A DNA stretch of 64,000 nt from Prorocentrum cordatum (GCA_963575745.1 CAUYUJ010019082.1:124001-188000), one strand, 5' to 3'. Shown: positions 10,479 to 22,785, numbered from the stretch's first letter. Made by a program: numbers and translations. Notes: a model not told the origin generated them from the letters alone.

Positions 10479-11488
10479 ATTATCCCAGTGCGACCCTCCC
10501 TAGGAGTTGGAGCCCCTAGGAAAGCAGCATTAGTAGTAACAGGAAAGCTAAGCTAAAGCTAAGCTAGAGCTGAGCTAAAGCTAAGCTGAATCTAAGCTAA
10601 AGCTAAGCTATAGTTAAGCTGAAGCTACGCTAAAGCTAAGGTAAAGTTAAAGCTAAAGCTAAGCTGAAGTTAAGATGAAGCTAAGCTGAAGCTCAGCTCA
10701 AGCGAAGCTCGAGCTAAGCTCAAGATAAGCTCAAGCTAATCTCAAGCTAAGCTGAAGCTAAGCTGAAGCTAAGCTGAAACTAAGCTGAAGCTAAGCTGCA
10801 GCTGAGCTAAAGCTAAGCTCATGCTAAGCTCAAGCTCAGCTAAGGTTAAGCTAAAGCTAAGCTAAAGCTAAGCTGAAGCTAAGCTAGAGCTAAGCTAAAG
10901 CTGAGCTAAAGCTGAGCTAAGTATAAGCTAAAGCTAAGCTGAAGCTAAAATGAAGCTAAGCTAGAGCTAAGCTAAAGCTGAGCTAAAGCTAAAGCTAAAG
11001 TTAAAGCTAAGCTAAAGCTAAACTAAAGTTAAGCTAAAAAGTTAAGCTGAGTCTAAGCTAAAGCTAAGGTAAAGTTAAAGCTAAAGCTAAACTGAAGTTA
11101 AGCTGAGGCTAAGCTGAAGCTCAGCTTAAGCGAAGCTCGAGCTAAGCTCAAGATAAGCTCAAGCTAAGCTCACGCTAAGCTGAAGCTAAGCTGAAGCTAA
11201 GCTGAAGCAACCTAGAGCTCAGCTAAAGTTAGGCTAAAGCTGAGCTAAAGCTAAGCTGAAGCTAAGCTAGAGCTAAGCTAAAGCTGAGCTAAAGCTAAGA
11301 TCAAGCTAAGCTAAAGCTAGAAGCTAAAGCTAAAGCTAAAGCTAAAACTAAAACTAAAGCTACAGCCCCCAAGGGACTGGGGGAACCGCGGGGCGGATGC
11401 CGGGGGAACCGCCCGGGGCGGGTTCCACTGCCCGACCCCATTTAAGCTATAACGTAAAAGCACTTCCAGGCAGAGCCTAGGTAGGGAA
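10479..11488. mobile_element. AAGCT-repeat element, copy 1
   Basis: It starts ATTATCCCAGTGCGACCCTCCCTAG and ends GCAGAGCCTAGGTAGGGAA. Near-terminal inverted repeats are CCCTCCCTAG (10494-10503) and CTAGGTAGGG (11477-11486), one mismatch from perfect. Between them are a short unique leader (GTTGGAGCCCCTAGGAAAGC), about 830 bp of diverged AAGCT-type repeat and a GC-rich tail (GGGGGAACCGCCCGGGGCGG). The same leader and tail recur at 35.5-36.2 kb around another AAGCT array, so this is a mobile unit and not a lone microsatellite. No coding capacity. Confidence 0.65.
10535..11360. repeat. diverged AAGCT / AAGCTAAAGCT array
   Basis: Long run of AAGCT units with alternating AAGCTA, AAGCTG and AAGCTC variants, much more diverged than the copy at 35.56 kb and so probably older. 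The unit contains the palindrome AGCT. Confidence 0.95.
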
Positions 11489-11885
11489 CGTATGCACGAG
11501 CGTGATAATGATGCGATAACCCTTCTTTTTCTGCAGCGGCCACACAGCCGGGTCCACTGCTGTCCGCGGCGGCCGCGCAGCCGGGCTGGCCAGCCCCTGG
11601 CGCGCGCAGCCGGCGCCTGGGAAAAGAATGCAGGTTCCCCCGCGCTTGCTGACAGTACCGGGGCGTTCGGCCTGCCCGAGGAAGCGCGAGTGGCCGTGGC
11701 GCGCGCCTGCCCCCGTCACTCGTTTGGCGATGGGGGCGTCCAAATGCATGTGCCATGCTGCGCTGCAGAGCCGCTGCTTGAAGTAAAGATATCAAACTTC
11801 TCAGCGGCACCGCCCCCTTTCCGCAGGTGCCCCTGCATGTGCATCGGGCGGCGTCCACTTCGTGCCCCCCTCGTGAATGGCCTGA

Positions 11886-11920
<35 letters not shown>

Positions 11921-11921
11921 T
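11489..11921. other. GC-rich insertion of unknown nature ending in an AT dinucleotide run
   Basis: 11489-11880 is GC-rich without a recognised family. 11884-11921 is an almost pure TA run. Coding similarity of the polyprotein stops at the TA run and does not resume until past the AAGCT element, so the whole stretch looks inserted. Confidence 0.5.
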
Positions 11922-12860
11922 GATGCCTGAAAATTGCGCAGAGCGAAGTCCTTGTCGGCCGAGGTCGGCTTGCTGCTCCCGAAGCACGTATTCCTGCGAT
12001 GCCAAGTCTTCAAAGTGTTATTCACCAAAGACTGGATCGTGAACGTGAGCGTCTCCTCGTTGATGGACGCGCTGATGCCCTTAGTATCCTGTGACATCAT
12101 ATATGTATGAGCATCACTCATAACAGGTGCCCCCGCGGCTGGCTCTGAATCAGATGCCTCTTTGACGAGCAGTGGATCATCTTCGCACTGAGAATTTGCC
12201 GTGCTAGTAAACGACATCGACCCTTTATCCTCAGTAGCTGCCCCGTACTCGTCGGCCTTGAGTGCCAGATGTCCAGAAGGAGTCTTCATCAAATCAAGCA
12301 CTCTGTCACCCGTCCCAAGTAGAATATTGTCCATTTCAGCGCCAGGAGTCATCACCTCGTGCCCCTGCTCCAGGATCAGGATGGCCCTCGTGTTGGACAT
12401 GCTCCTCAGACACAGGATAGCCGGGAGCTTCTCCCCAGAGACCTCAGCTACATTTGCTGTTTAATGGTCAAATCTCGGCGCAGCAGGTGTTTCCGCCGGA
12501 CCCCCCTTTCTTCGCACGCAATCAAGCAATGCAGGGATTTATCGCAGATCGCGGCGCCATGTCTGTGGGAACGAGATACCTGTGCGAAGGTCTGTGCCGT
12601 CTTTAAACCAATATCATGAAACTATTACTGCCAATTCCCAAATAAATAGTCAGCATACCATTTATCATAATTCCACTGCTGGCTGCCAAGGCTAGCTCGT
12701 GGCGTTCACCAGATAGTCCTGGCATTTCAGACAATGTCGCACCGTGCGTGCCTTTGCGGCGCCCCTGCTCCAACGTGACAAATATGTGAAAACGTTCATA
12801 GATCCACGAGCCTCTTCTTCCGCAGTAGGATTCGTTTCAAAGATCCAGGCTGTAGGATAC
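11922..12860 (-). pseudogene. possible aspartic-protease-region remnant of the copia polyprotein
   Basis: The main piece is 11922-12400 (within a longer frame), containing APSGH-like text (KTPSGHLALKADEY) that I loosely associate with the tail of protease domains in dinoflagellate copia elements. Upstream pieces to 12860 are in other frames. The catalytic D[ST]GA motif was not found, so the assignment rests on position between Gag and integrase. A degenerate copy of the 14-bp palindrome lies at about 12124. Confidence 0.35.
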
Positions 12861-12863
12861 TCG

Positions 12864-14880
12864 TCATGTGTATGGGTGTGATGCAGAGGTAGTTGGCAGG
12901 TTCAGAAACATAGCCTCGTCTGCGCGCATGCCCATTTGGCCATCTGTATTTACCATACATACAATATGCAGCATGTCGCGTTCGGATATCGCACTGTTGC
13001 CACCGCGCACGCTCAATGGGCTCTCTGTCCTACGCTGATTGCGTGGACGAATGTCTCGCCCATATGGCATGTAGGCGCGTGGAGACTGAAGCCACTGAGC
13101 CCTCCTGTTAGTAGCCCTCTCCATGCGCCTCAACCACGTGTCATGAACCGGCACCGAATGCGGTGCTGACGTAGCAGGTGTCCCTGCATTGTTAGCGGTC
13201 TCTGCTACCAGTAGCATAGGCGTGTCTACAGCAGGTGTCCCTGCAGGTGTAGTGGCCTCCGTCACTAGCCCCGCGTTGGCTGATGATGCAGGTTGCCCCG
13301 CTGGTGTCGTCGTCGAGACAACCGCATTGCCCGTCATCATCGCCGTGATTCGATTGAGCTCTTCATGGAGGTCCCTGACTTCGTTCGCCCCTCGGAGTAT
13401 ATCTTCATGACGGTTGAGTGACTCCTGATATCCGGCAAGGGCGAAGTGGAACTCGGCTGTGATTAAGCCAACACCCCTGCATCTGGCGCAGGGGGCCTCA
13501 GTTGCGGAACCCTCCATGTTCCCAGCCAACTGCCTATCCACATGAGCATGTGAAACTCGATCCCAATACTGTGCGTGGAATATGTGGCCGCACTGGAGCC
13601 TCCAGACTTTATCGTGGTTCATGAAAGGGCCCCGGCAGATGACACACTTGTTGAAGCCGCCGTCACTGATGATGGGCGGTGTTGCCGATGGCCTGATACG
13701 CGTCTGACGCTCCAGAGTGGTCTCACCAACTTCGTATCGAATCGGTGAAACCGTCGGTAGCTGCGTTGCTGCACGCGTGGCTGGACTGATCGCAGGTGTC
13801 CCTGCTGTATTGGAAATAGCAGGTTGCCCCGCACGGCTCAGCATTCTGTTGGCCTGACGCTCCTGGTTGCGACGCTGGCGGGCAGACTGCACCGCCATGT
13901 TGGCCTGCTGCGCCTCATGAGTGGCTAGGATCTCAGGGCGCAGCCCTCCCATGGTCGATGGCACTACTAGGCCTGGGGCCTGTTGCTGCACATCTTGGTC
14001 CATGGGGGCGGCCAGATATCCATAGTGAGAGATCTGGCCTGGCACACCTGATGCATACCCTGAGCCACGCGTCAGCTGAGACTGGTAAAAGTCGTCGGCC
14101 GTCGTCCGAACATGCGGGTTTTCGGGCTGTGTCCGCACTCGGGGAGCGCCACTTACCAGAGCGCGATAGTCAGGATAAAATGGGTAGTCCATTGGTGCTG
14201 CTGTGGGACGGTCGGCAGCCGTTGGATCGCATGTCGGATGACTGAAAAATGCTGGCACGTATCCAAACCGACTGGGGTTGTCCGGTGATGGATTTGGATC
14301 CGGAACATACTCCCAAGGCGGCGTCCAGTTGGCGCTAGCTAGGTCAATGCCATCCCTACGCATACTCTGAGCGGCTTCACGCATCTGCCGGTACATCCAT
14401 TCTTGCTGACCAACCAAACTCTCGGTTCTCTGTGCAGCACAGTGGTCAGGAAAAGCAGGTGCCCCGCATGTGGACGCGGCGATGCAAATGGCGATGTCGC
14501 CTGAGCTGCGGGTCCAGTCGAATGCTTTGGAGCCTCGCCTGTAGGCTGTTGGTGCTCCCAGCACTCTGTTGAATACCGGATGGAGTTGTGGCTCTGCTCA
14601 TTGGAGCAAATGAAGCAGGTTGCCCTGCGGGTGCTGGCAACTGCTGTACATGAGCACGCCACGGGCCGTTGGCGTAAAGCGTGTCGGAGGGCGTGATGCC
14701 ACTTGATGCAATACCTGTCACATCCGCGTTCTGAGCCTGTATCCATGATCCATCAGATCCCCCTGCAGGTGTTCCCACTTGATACGCGTCCTGCATCATG
14801 AGAGCACTGTTGAGAACTCGACACCGGTTCGGGGCACTGATTCCTGAATGGGAGCCAGTTCGGGACATTTCACATTGCAC
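12864..14880 (-). pseudogene. copia polyprotein segment with RING finger
   Basis: The frame 12864-14564 (566 residues) plus 14446-14880 in another frame. The middle carries a RING/RING-H2-like pattern at about 13480-13650: CVIC, then LQCGHIFH, then a conserved Asp, then CARC. RING domains bind two zincs and commonly recruit ubiquitin-conjugating enzymes. The flanks are low-complexity, rich in Ala, Thr, Pro and Gln, and hold seven copies of AG[QT]PA-type peptides encoded by the 14-bp palindromic motif. Neighbours are the Tpt1/KptA-like domain (upstream) and the protease-like remnant (downstream). The role in the element is unknown; modifying Gag or host factors is inference. Confidence 0.7.
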
Positions 14881-14978
14881 GGGTCTTTGGGATGAACCAA
14901 TCTCTCAAAAATGACGCGTCATTCCGATATTCGTACATCTTGTCGATAGAAATATTACCACCTTGATACGGCTGATTG

Positions 14979-15840
14979 CTATCTCGCAGGTACAAGGGAT
15001 GAACCCATATGTCCCGCACGGTTGTACCTGCAATATTCGTCGGGCAGAATGCCTATTGGCTGAACGGCATGGGTCGGAGGAATTATGCCGTCACGGCCTG
15101 CTGACATTATGATGTCATTTGCGGAGAGCCAAATCGGCACGTTGCCCCGAAGCAGGTTCTTCAAGCTAACCATGACCAACTCCTCGGACTCAACGCGCAG
15201 ACCGGGCTGGATTCGATTATCACCAGGAAGGCATGGGCAACCATGTGCAAACTGCCTGCCCTCTTCTTGCTGGTGTCGTCGGCGCGGCACGACAATCCGA
15301 CGCTAAGCATGCTGGGGATAGTTGCCCACTGAGTACCGTGAATGAAATAAGAAGGTGCACCTGCAACGGTCAAATCCGTAACTCCCACGTGCAATGATTC
15401 AGGGCACCTGATCCCAAGGCTGCTATGCCCGTTACTTGGACGGATGAAGCACGCGTCGTGTGACTCGGAGGCGTACTTGCACTTCTTTAGCTGCAGCCTG
15501 TTCTTCTGCATTCCCGCGTGACCAACCATGCCAGCCAGGTCCAGCACAGCTAAAGCCTGCCACGCCCAGTCTTGATTCTTGAGCTCCCGGCGTGCAGTCT
15601 CCGGGTGCTTGCGACGATAACTCTCGCATCCTTCAGCTGGCCAATGGTCGAGCAACTGTGACAGCTCGGCCCGCCCATCGCAATCGCCGCAGGATGGTGC
15701 TCCCCGCAAAAATCTGTCAGAAAGACGACCTGGATGAAAAGGTTTGTGACGAAGGGCAGTCGTGAGCCATTCTGAAATCTGACGCTGCTTATCATAGCTG
15801 AACCTTGGCGTTCAGATACCTTCTGCTTCAAGGGTCCCAA
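14979..15840 (-). pseudogene. Tpt1/KptA-like domain (RNA 2'-phosphotransferase or ADP-ribosyltransferase fold)
   Basis: Two overlapping frames, 15161-15840 and 14979-15290. The first carries YFIHGTQWATIPSMLSVGL, matching the H-G-T ... IL..GL pattern of Tpt1/KptA and PARP-type folds. The second carries ESEELVMVSLKNLLRGNVPI, then LSANDIIMSAGRDGIIP, matching the C-terminal part of KptA/Tpt1 (conserved S-x-N-x-I and G-x-x-G). The frame shift falls between them. Tpt1/KptA enzymes remove a 2'-phosphate from spliced tRNA using NAD+; some members act as ADP-ribosyltransferases. Here the domain is inside a retroelement polyprotein between Gag and RING. The call rests on two separate motif blocks in the right order; catalytic Arg residues were not all located. 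Confidence 0.6.
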
Positions 15841-15904
15841 TCAGATATTCCCTTTCAGAATCGTGCGTGGCTGCCGGGCGCGCACGCAGAAAATTGCGCA
15901 CTGT

Positions 15905-18366
15905 CTAGCGCGCATGCGCGCCCTGACCATGATGAACGGCGGTGTCCACGAGGTCGCGCTGCGCCACCGTATATCGAGCAGGCCCGTCATCAATCTGAGG
16001 GTGGTATGCTGGGTTGATCTTCATACGATTGGACGTGCGTAGCTTGTCCCAGTACTCTCGGCATTCCACTGGCATCTCCAAAGCGAGGGCAGGCTGCCCT
16101 GCAGAACTCTGACTAGGTTGCCCCGCGGAGCTCTGAGCAGGTTGCCCCGCTGGACGCTGAGCTGCCGCTGATGCGGCAGGTGCCAGCGCGTTCACCGCCG
16201 ATATGGCAGCGCCAGCAGTTCCCCTGGGCGTCCGAGGAGTTCCTGTCGGGGTACTGATGTCGAAGTCCTGGCGTTTCTTCTCCGTGATGTTGTAGGACTC
16301 GACTGTCTTTTCTTTGGGGGCCAGTCCCGGTGCCTTCGATGAGGTTGCCAGTAGCTTGCCAGTACCGCGCCATGTTGGGGAAGCATCCCTTGTTCGTCCT
16401 TCCAGCGAGGGCACCCAGCCTGTCCTGTGCGCCCGACCTAGTGCAGGGCCGCGACGTGGCACAGGTTCCTTTGGAGTAGGAGTACTGGTGCCTTGAAATG
16501 CAGCTGCGGCGGCAGCCGCTGCTGGTCCTCTGGATCGACGTCGGTCAGCAGGTTGCCCCGCAGATCGCTGCTGCTTACTGTCTCCACGGGTAGGATCATC
16601 TGGGCTCTCCCTGTCTTCCTTTTAGGTCTGAACTGATCAGGATCAAGAGATGGACTTGATGAATCCGATGACGGAGGAACATCGATAGGCGCCTCTGGCT
16701 TCGGCTTGGGAGCGGCCTTAGCGGCGGCCCCTGCCTGCGCCCCTGGCCCATATCGCACGGGGCCCCGGCCAGGGTTCAAATCGCGACCTGGCGTTCTGAG
16801 GGCCAGGTTCTGAATGGTGGTCTTGTGCTTTCCTGAGAGACGGCATGCGGTGGCGCTGCGTCTTTCTGCTATGCTTGTCTGCATCCAGCCTGCACCTTCA
16901 GCGCGGTAAGCAATCCGCCTATCAGTGGAGAGGACCATCGTTTCAGTAACAACGTCCTTGGGATCAGTCGGAGCGTTCGTCTGACACGTGGCGTCCGCAA
17001 CACCGGAATCGTCCGACGCGCGCCCTTCCGGGGCCGCGTCCGCGGGGTCAACTTCTTCGGCCATCATCATCATCATCTTCATCTTCATCAGCTCCTTGTT
17101 GATCATCTTCTTCTTCTGACTTGTGATCAGCAGGTGTCCCTGCGTGCCGATCGCGATTGAACTGCGCCGAATGATGAAAAGGTGACAAGTTCTTCCATCT
17201 AAAGTTTGTTCGGGCTATTCCATCAGCGGCGGCGCGGTCGTAGTCGCTCTCCGTCAGCTGCTCCTCATATGGCGTTGCATTGGGGTCGGTGCAGTGACCC
17301 CGACCATCGCAGTGACACCAAACCCACGGTGTCTTTTTAAAGTTCGTGCTTCTTGATGGGCGCCTCATGGGGCAGCCAAGCCTGCGGTCAGCATATTCGG
17401 GGCATGAGCAACAACAGTTTCTGTAGAGCTTCCGTTTCTCGATGATAGCCCTCTTTGAGGTTGCGCGTGGCCATCTGATCTTGTGAGTTAACAAGTCCTG
17501 ACCTTGTCGAGCGCATGATCTCGCCGTTTTGATTTCGTTGGACATTGCGGAGAGAATGCCAGTGACGGATCTGGTGACCGGTCCAACCCTGAGCCAAATA
17601 GTATCATCTTTTCTGGGGGTACAAACTGACGAGCAAACCCAGCAACTGCGTAGCCAACGAGGCGCTGGATTCCGCCCTCTGGGCATTCTTCTCGCGGCTG
17701 ATCATCTGGAGGCGGGCGCCCCCGCAAGCGCCCCCTCCTCGGGGGAGGGGCAGATCTACTAGCCTGCCATGGCGGGGCCTTTGGAGTTCCCGCATCAGGA
17801 GGATGAGGGCGCTGAAGACCGCTAGAGCGAGCGCCGCTGGAGCGGGCGCGACGTATCATGCGATCGCTATCTTCCCAGTATTCGTCCTCGTCGTCGTCGC
17901 AATACTTCTTCCTCCAGAACTGGCGGCTTGCCGATCGCTTCCGGCGGCTCATGGACCGATCTGAAGCAACAGAAGTATATTGAAATTCTTCATTATGACC
18001 AAGCTCATATTGAATACGCTCAGATAGATCCACAGCGTCTCGCGGGTTTCCCCCCAGAGGATCATCATCACTTAATTCCCTGTCTGTCGGATTCCCAATC
18101 GCCCGAGGATAGAGCACCGACTGTATTGCCTCATCTGTTGCAGGAATGGTAACTTCTAAATCCGCGGGCGTCCCCGCCATGTCAACACCCCCTTCGGCGG
18201 GCATGTGGAAGTTCTCGACCAATTCAATATCTGCAGGTTGCCCCGCGATGGGTATGCCCAGCCATTCTGCCAAATCGATGTCGTTGTGGCCAGTGAACAC
18301 CTCCTCGAACAGCTCGTCGGCGTAATTCTCGAAGGTCATACTGGCGCTGATATATCTGGCAGCCAT
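15905..18366 (-). pseudogene. low-complexity polyprotein linker between zinc knuckle and KptA-like domain
   Basis: Four overlapping frames (17488-18366, 17048-17686, 16438-17106, 15905-16462) read as one broken coding stretch rich in Asp/Glu, Arg/Ser and Pro/Ala. The upstream end is in frame with the zinc knuckle at 18.5 kb. It holds a Cys/His cluster at about 17280-17420 (CSCPEYADRRLGC ... CHCDGRGHC) that may bind zinc. It also holds seven palindrome copies, three of them in a 24-bp tandem (16089, 16113, 16137) encoding SAGQPAQS-like repeats. No enzyme recognised. Confidence 0.55.
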
Positions 18367-18404
18367 GAAATTAACAACTGTGCCTGAGCTATCGGCAGGG
18401 TCAG

Positions 18405-18780
18405 CTAAGAGAGACTCCCAATCAACATACTGTATGTCGGAATCTGTTTGAGCCAGATGTGTTGACGGACCCCTGCCACTTCCATCACCTTGAGGGCACT
18501 CGCGTCAGAAATGCTGTGTACTGTGGCATACGTCGCACTCCATAGTTTTTCACCGTTGGCATCCTTTGGGTTTCCCCGTCGTCCTTTGCCTTTGCCTGAT
18601 GTATGCCTGCGGTTTCTGCCAGCACCTAAAAACATTTCTTCGCATTAAATCCCAGTAAGAGATGCTAAGAATGCGAGTATGCCTACTATACCATGCAATC
18701 GCCGACGCGTACCTTTACCTGTACTTCGACCTTTGCCTTTCCCTTTAAGTGATCGTCGTGCGATACGCCTTACCTTTCGG
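18405..18780 (-). pseudogene. Gag basic region and CCHC zinc knuckle
   Basis: Reading down from 18780, a Lys/Arg/Gly-rich stretch (RRSLKGKGKGRSTGKGTRRR, then GKGKGRRGNPKD) is followed by a zinc knuckle, C-x2-C-x4-H-x4-C, at 18537-18496 (CDVC HSTQ H ... REC). A TGA stop (18505-18507) sits inside the knuckle, and the preceding basic part is in another frame. Retroviral-type knuckles of Gag bind the element's RNA. Downstream the frame runs on without a break into 17488-18366. The upstream part of Gag is on the other side of the 7-kb insertion at 18789-25770. Confidence 0.8.
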
Positions 18781-19667
18781 ACTGTTTTCCCGGATAGGGC
18801 CTGGGCCCAGGGTTCTCTTTTAGTTGGTTTACCCCCCGGTTTCGACTTGAAGGGGGCCGGCGGAATTCTTGTGCGATAAACTACGAGGTCGAAGGGGGCC
18901 GGCGGATTTCAATTGTGAGGACGAAGGCCATTTTTCGCCACCCCTCACGCAGATCGTGCTCTTGGAATTTTACTGCCTTTAAGGAAACCTCGATATTTCA
19001 CAAGTGAAGTCCACATTTTTCCGACATCGACTTTAAACGATAAAAGAAACGAGGTAAACGCGTTCGCTCGGTAAATAACGAGGTACCGCGGCCTCCGGAA
19101 CGGCGCTGAGACAGAGTTTTGGATTCTTGAAATTGCATAAATTCGGAAATAGCAGAAATCCCGTGTGATTTTCCCGGAAAGGGCGTAGGCCCAGGGTTCT
19201 CTTTTAGCTGGTCTTCCCCTTGTTTTTACTTGAAGGGGGCCGGCGAATTTCTTGCGCGATAAAGTACGAGGTCGAAGGGGGCCGGCGAATTAAAATTGTG
19301 ATGATGAAGGCCATTTTTCGCCACCCCTCACGCAGATCGTGCTCTTGGAATTTTACTGCCTTTAAGGAAACCTCGACATTTCACAGGTGAAGTCAACTTT
19401 TTCCCGACATCGACTTTAAACTATTAAAAACGAGGTAAACGCGTTCGCTCGATAAATCCGCCGGCCCCCTTGTGGGGCCACCAGGCTGTAGGCGCGGGAT
19501 TCGCAGTTTCCTGTACCAGTTGTAGCTTGTAGTTTCCAGTGTTACAGTTCTGCTTCTTGCTGGTTACTGTAACTAGTTGATTGACCGCGCGAGGGGGGGG
19601 GAGGCCCAAACCGGATATTTAGCACCTCCTGGGCGCGTTGTCTGAATTGCTGGGGGGGCTCGAAATC

Positions 19668-20624
19668 GACACCCCTCACGCAGATCCGCGGGGTCAGGGT
19701 CCAAAAACACAGGGGATTTGCCACATTTCTGAAATTCGGTGCCACCCCTCACGCAGATCCGCGGGGTCAGGGTCCAAAAACACAGGGATTTGCCACATTT
19801 CTGAAATTCGGTGCCACCCCTCACGCAGATCCGCGGGGTCAGGGTCCAAAAACACAGGGGATTTGCCACATTTCTGAAATTCGGTGCCACCCCTCACGCA
19901 GATCCGCGGGGTCAGGGTCCAAAAACACAGGGGATTTGCCACATTTCTGAAATTCGGTGCCACCCCTCACGCAGATCCGCGGGGTCAGGGTCCAAAAACA
20001 CAGGGGATTTGCCACATTTCTGAAATTCGGTGCCACCCCTCACGCAGATCCGCGGGGTCAGGGTCCAAAAACACATGGGATTTGCCACATTTCTGAAATT
20101 CGGTGCCACCCCTCACGCAGATCCGCGGGGTCAGGGTCCAAAAACACATGGGATTTGCCACATTTCTGAAATTCGGTGCCACCCCTCACGCAGATCCGCG
20201 GGGTCAGGGTCCAAAAACACAGGGATTTGCCACATTTCTGAAATTCGGTGCCACCCCTCACGCAGATCCGCGGGGTCAGGGTCCAAAAACACAGGGATTT
20301 GCCACATTTCTGAAATTCGGTGCCACCCCTCACGCAGATCCGCGGGGTCAGGGTCCAAAAACACAAGGGATTTGCCACATTTCTGAAATTCGGTGCCACC
20401 CCTCACGCAGATCCGCGGGGTCAGGGTCCAAAAACACAACGGATTTGCCACATTTCTGAAATTCGGTGCCACCCCTCACGCAGATCCGCAGGGTCAGGGT
20501 CCAAAAACATAGGGGATTTGCCACATTCCTGAAATTCGGCGCCACCCCTTATGCAGATCCGCGGGGTCAGGGTCCAAAAACACTGGAATTTGGCACATTT
20601 CTGAAATTCGGTGCCACCCTTCAC
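19668..20624 (+). repeat. 73-bp satellite array A
   Basis: About 13 units, strict 73-bp period (some 72), each near GCCACCCCTCACGCAGATCC / GCGGGGTCAGGGTCCAAAAA / CACAGGGGATTTGCCACATT / TCTGAAATTCGGT. Units differ by only a few bases, so the array is young or homogenised. Frames through it are repeat translations. Confidence 0.97.
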
Positions 20625-20989
20625 GTACATCCATCGCAAGGCGTGGTAACCCAAACTGTGAGAACTCCCTCGGCCCTTTAATCGCAAGGTGTGGTAACCA
20701 AGCCCGTAAACCATACACGTCTTACCAATCGCCAGGTGTGGTAACCCCTCTTGTGATCAGTTGGTTTTGCTGATTGCAAATCGGCTTCGCATGAAGTTTC
20801 GATACTGCTTCACGACAGCGCCAAGGCCTCATGACTTAGCTCTTCCATGGCCCATTCTCCGAGAGAGGGGGCCGGCGGCAGGGGGCGAAGCCCTTACGGA
20901 TAACGAGGTACCGCGGCCTCCGAAACGGCGCTGGGAACGGAGTTTTGGATTCTTGAAGTTGCATAAGTTCGGACATAGCAAAAATTCCC

Positions 20990-21650
20990 TGTGTTTTTTT
21001 ACCCTGACCCCGCGGATCTGCGTGAGGGGTGGCACCGAATTTCAGAAATGTGGCAAATCCCCTCTGTTTTTTGACCCTGACCCCGCGGATCTGCATGAAG
21101 GGTGGCGCGGAATTTCAGAAATGTCGCAAATCCCCTGTGTTTTTGGACCCTGACCCCGCCGATCTGCGTGAGGGGTGGCACCGAATTTCAGAAATGTGGC
21201 AAATCCCATGTGTTTTTGGACCCTGACCCCGCGGATCTGCGCGAGGGGTGGCACCGAATTTCAGAAATGTGGCAAATCCCATGTGTTTTTGGACCCTGAC
21301 CCCGCGGATCTGCGTGAGGGGTGGCACCGAATTTCAGAAATGTGGCAAATCCCCTGTGTTTTTGGACCCTGACCCCGCGGATCTGCGTGAGGGGTGGCAC
21401 CGACTTTCAGAAATGTGGCAAATCCCGTGTGTTTTTGGACCCTGACCCAGCGGATCTGCGTGAGAGGTGGGCACAGAATTTTAGAAATGTGGCAAATCCG
21501 TTGTGTTTTTGGACCCTGACCCCGCGGATCTGCGTGAGGGGTGGCACCGAATATCAGAAATGTGGCAAATCCCATGTGTTTTTGGACCCTGACCCCGCGG
21601 ATCTGCATGAGGGGTGGCGCCGAATTTAAAACATGTGGCAAATCCCGTGT
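20990..21650 (-). repeat. 73-bp satellite array B, inverted
   Basis: About nine units of the same 73-bp repeat in opposite orientation to array A, separated from it by about 365 bp containing a diverged element body. Arrays A and B can pair as a very large inverted repeat. Confidence 0.95.
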
Positions 21651-22034
21651 GTTTTTCCCGGAAAGGGCGTGGGCCCAGGGTTATCTTTTAGTTGGTCTTC
21701 CCCCCGGTTTTTACTTGAAGGGGGCCGGCGAATTTCTTGCGCGATAAATTACGAAGTCGAAGGGGGCCGGCGAATTAAAATTGTGAGGATGAAAGCCATT
21801 TTTCGCCACCCCTCACGCAGATCGTGCTCTTGGAATTTTACTACCTTTTAAGGAAACCTTGATATTTCACAGGTGAAGTCCACTTTTTTCCGACATCGAC
21901 TTTTTATACGAAACAAAAACCAGGTAAACGCGTTCGCTCGATAAATAACAAGGTACCGCAGCCTCCGGAACGGCGCTGGGAACAGAGTTTGGGATTCTTG
22001 AAGTTGCATAAGTTCGGAAATAGCAGAAATCCCC

Positions 22035-22785
22035 TGTGTTTTTTTACCCTGACCCCGCGGATCTGCGTGAGGGGTGGCACCGAATTTCAGAAATGTAGCA
22101 AATCCCGTGTTTTTTTGGACACTGACCCCGCGGATCTGCGTGAGGGGTGGCACCGAATTTCAGAAATGTAGCAAATCCCCTGTTTTTTTGGACACTGACC
22201 CCGCGGATCTGCGTGAGGGGTGGCGCGGCATTTCAGAAATGTAGCAAATCTCGTTTTTTGGACCCAGACCCCGCCGATCTGCGTGAGGGGTGGCACCGAA
22301 TTTCAAAAATGTGGCAAATCCCATGTGCTTTTGGACCCTGACCCCGCGGATCTGCGTGAGGGGTGGCACCGAATTTCAGAAATGTTACAAATCCTCTGTG
22401 TTTTTGGACCCTGACCCCGCGGATCTGCGTGAGGGGTGGCACCGAATCTCAGAAATGTGGTAAATCCTCTGTGTTTTTGGACCCTGACCCCGCGGATCTG
22501 CGTGAGGGGTGGCACCGAATTTCAGAAATGTGGCAAATCCCTTGTGATTTTGGACCCTGACCCCGCCGATCTGCGTGAGGGGTGGCACCGAATTTCAGAA
22601 ATGTAGCAAATCCCTTGTGTTTTTGGACCCTGACCCCGCGGATCTGCGTGAGGGGTGGCACCGAATTTCAGAAATGTAGCAAATCCCTTGTGTTTTTGGA
22701 CCCTGACCCCGCGGATCTGCGTGAGGGGTGGGCACCGAATTTCAGAAATGTGGCAAATCCCATGTGTTTTTGGACCCTGACGTTC
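22035..22785 (-). repeat. 73-bp satellite array C, inverted
   Basis: About ten units in the same orientation as array B, with more single-base changes (for example GGACACTGACCC). It lies behind the left terminus and leader of another nested copy (21657). Confidence 0.95.

Noticed and set aside
19668-20624. Regular 73-bp repeats resembling a CRISPR array
   Set aside because: The whole 73-bp unit is conserved; there are no unique spacers and no cas genes, and the context is eukaryotic.
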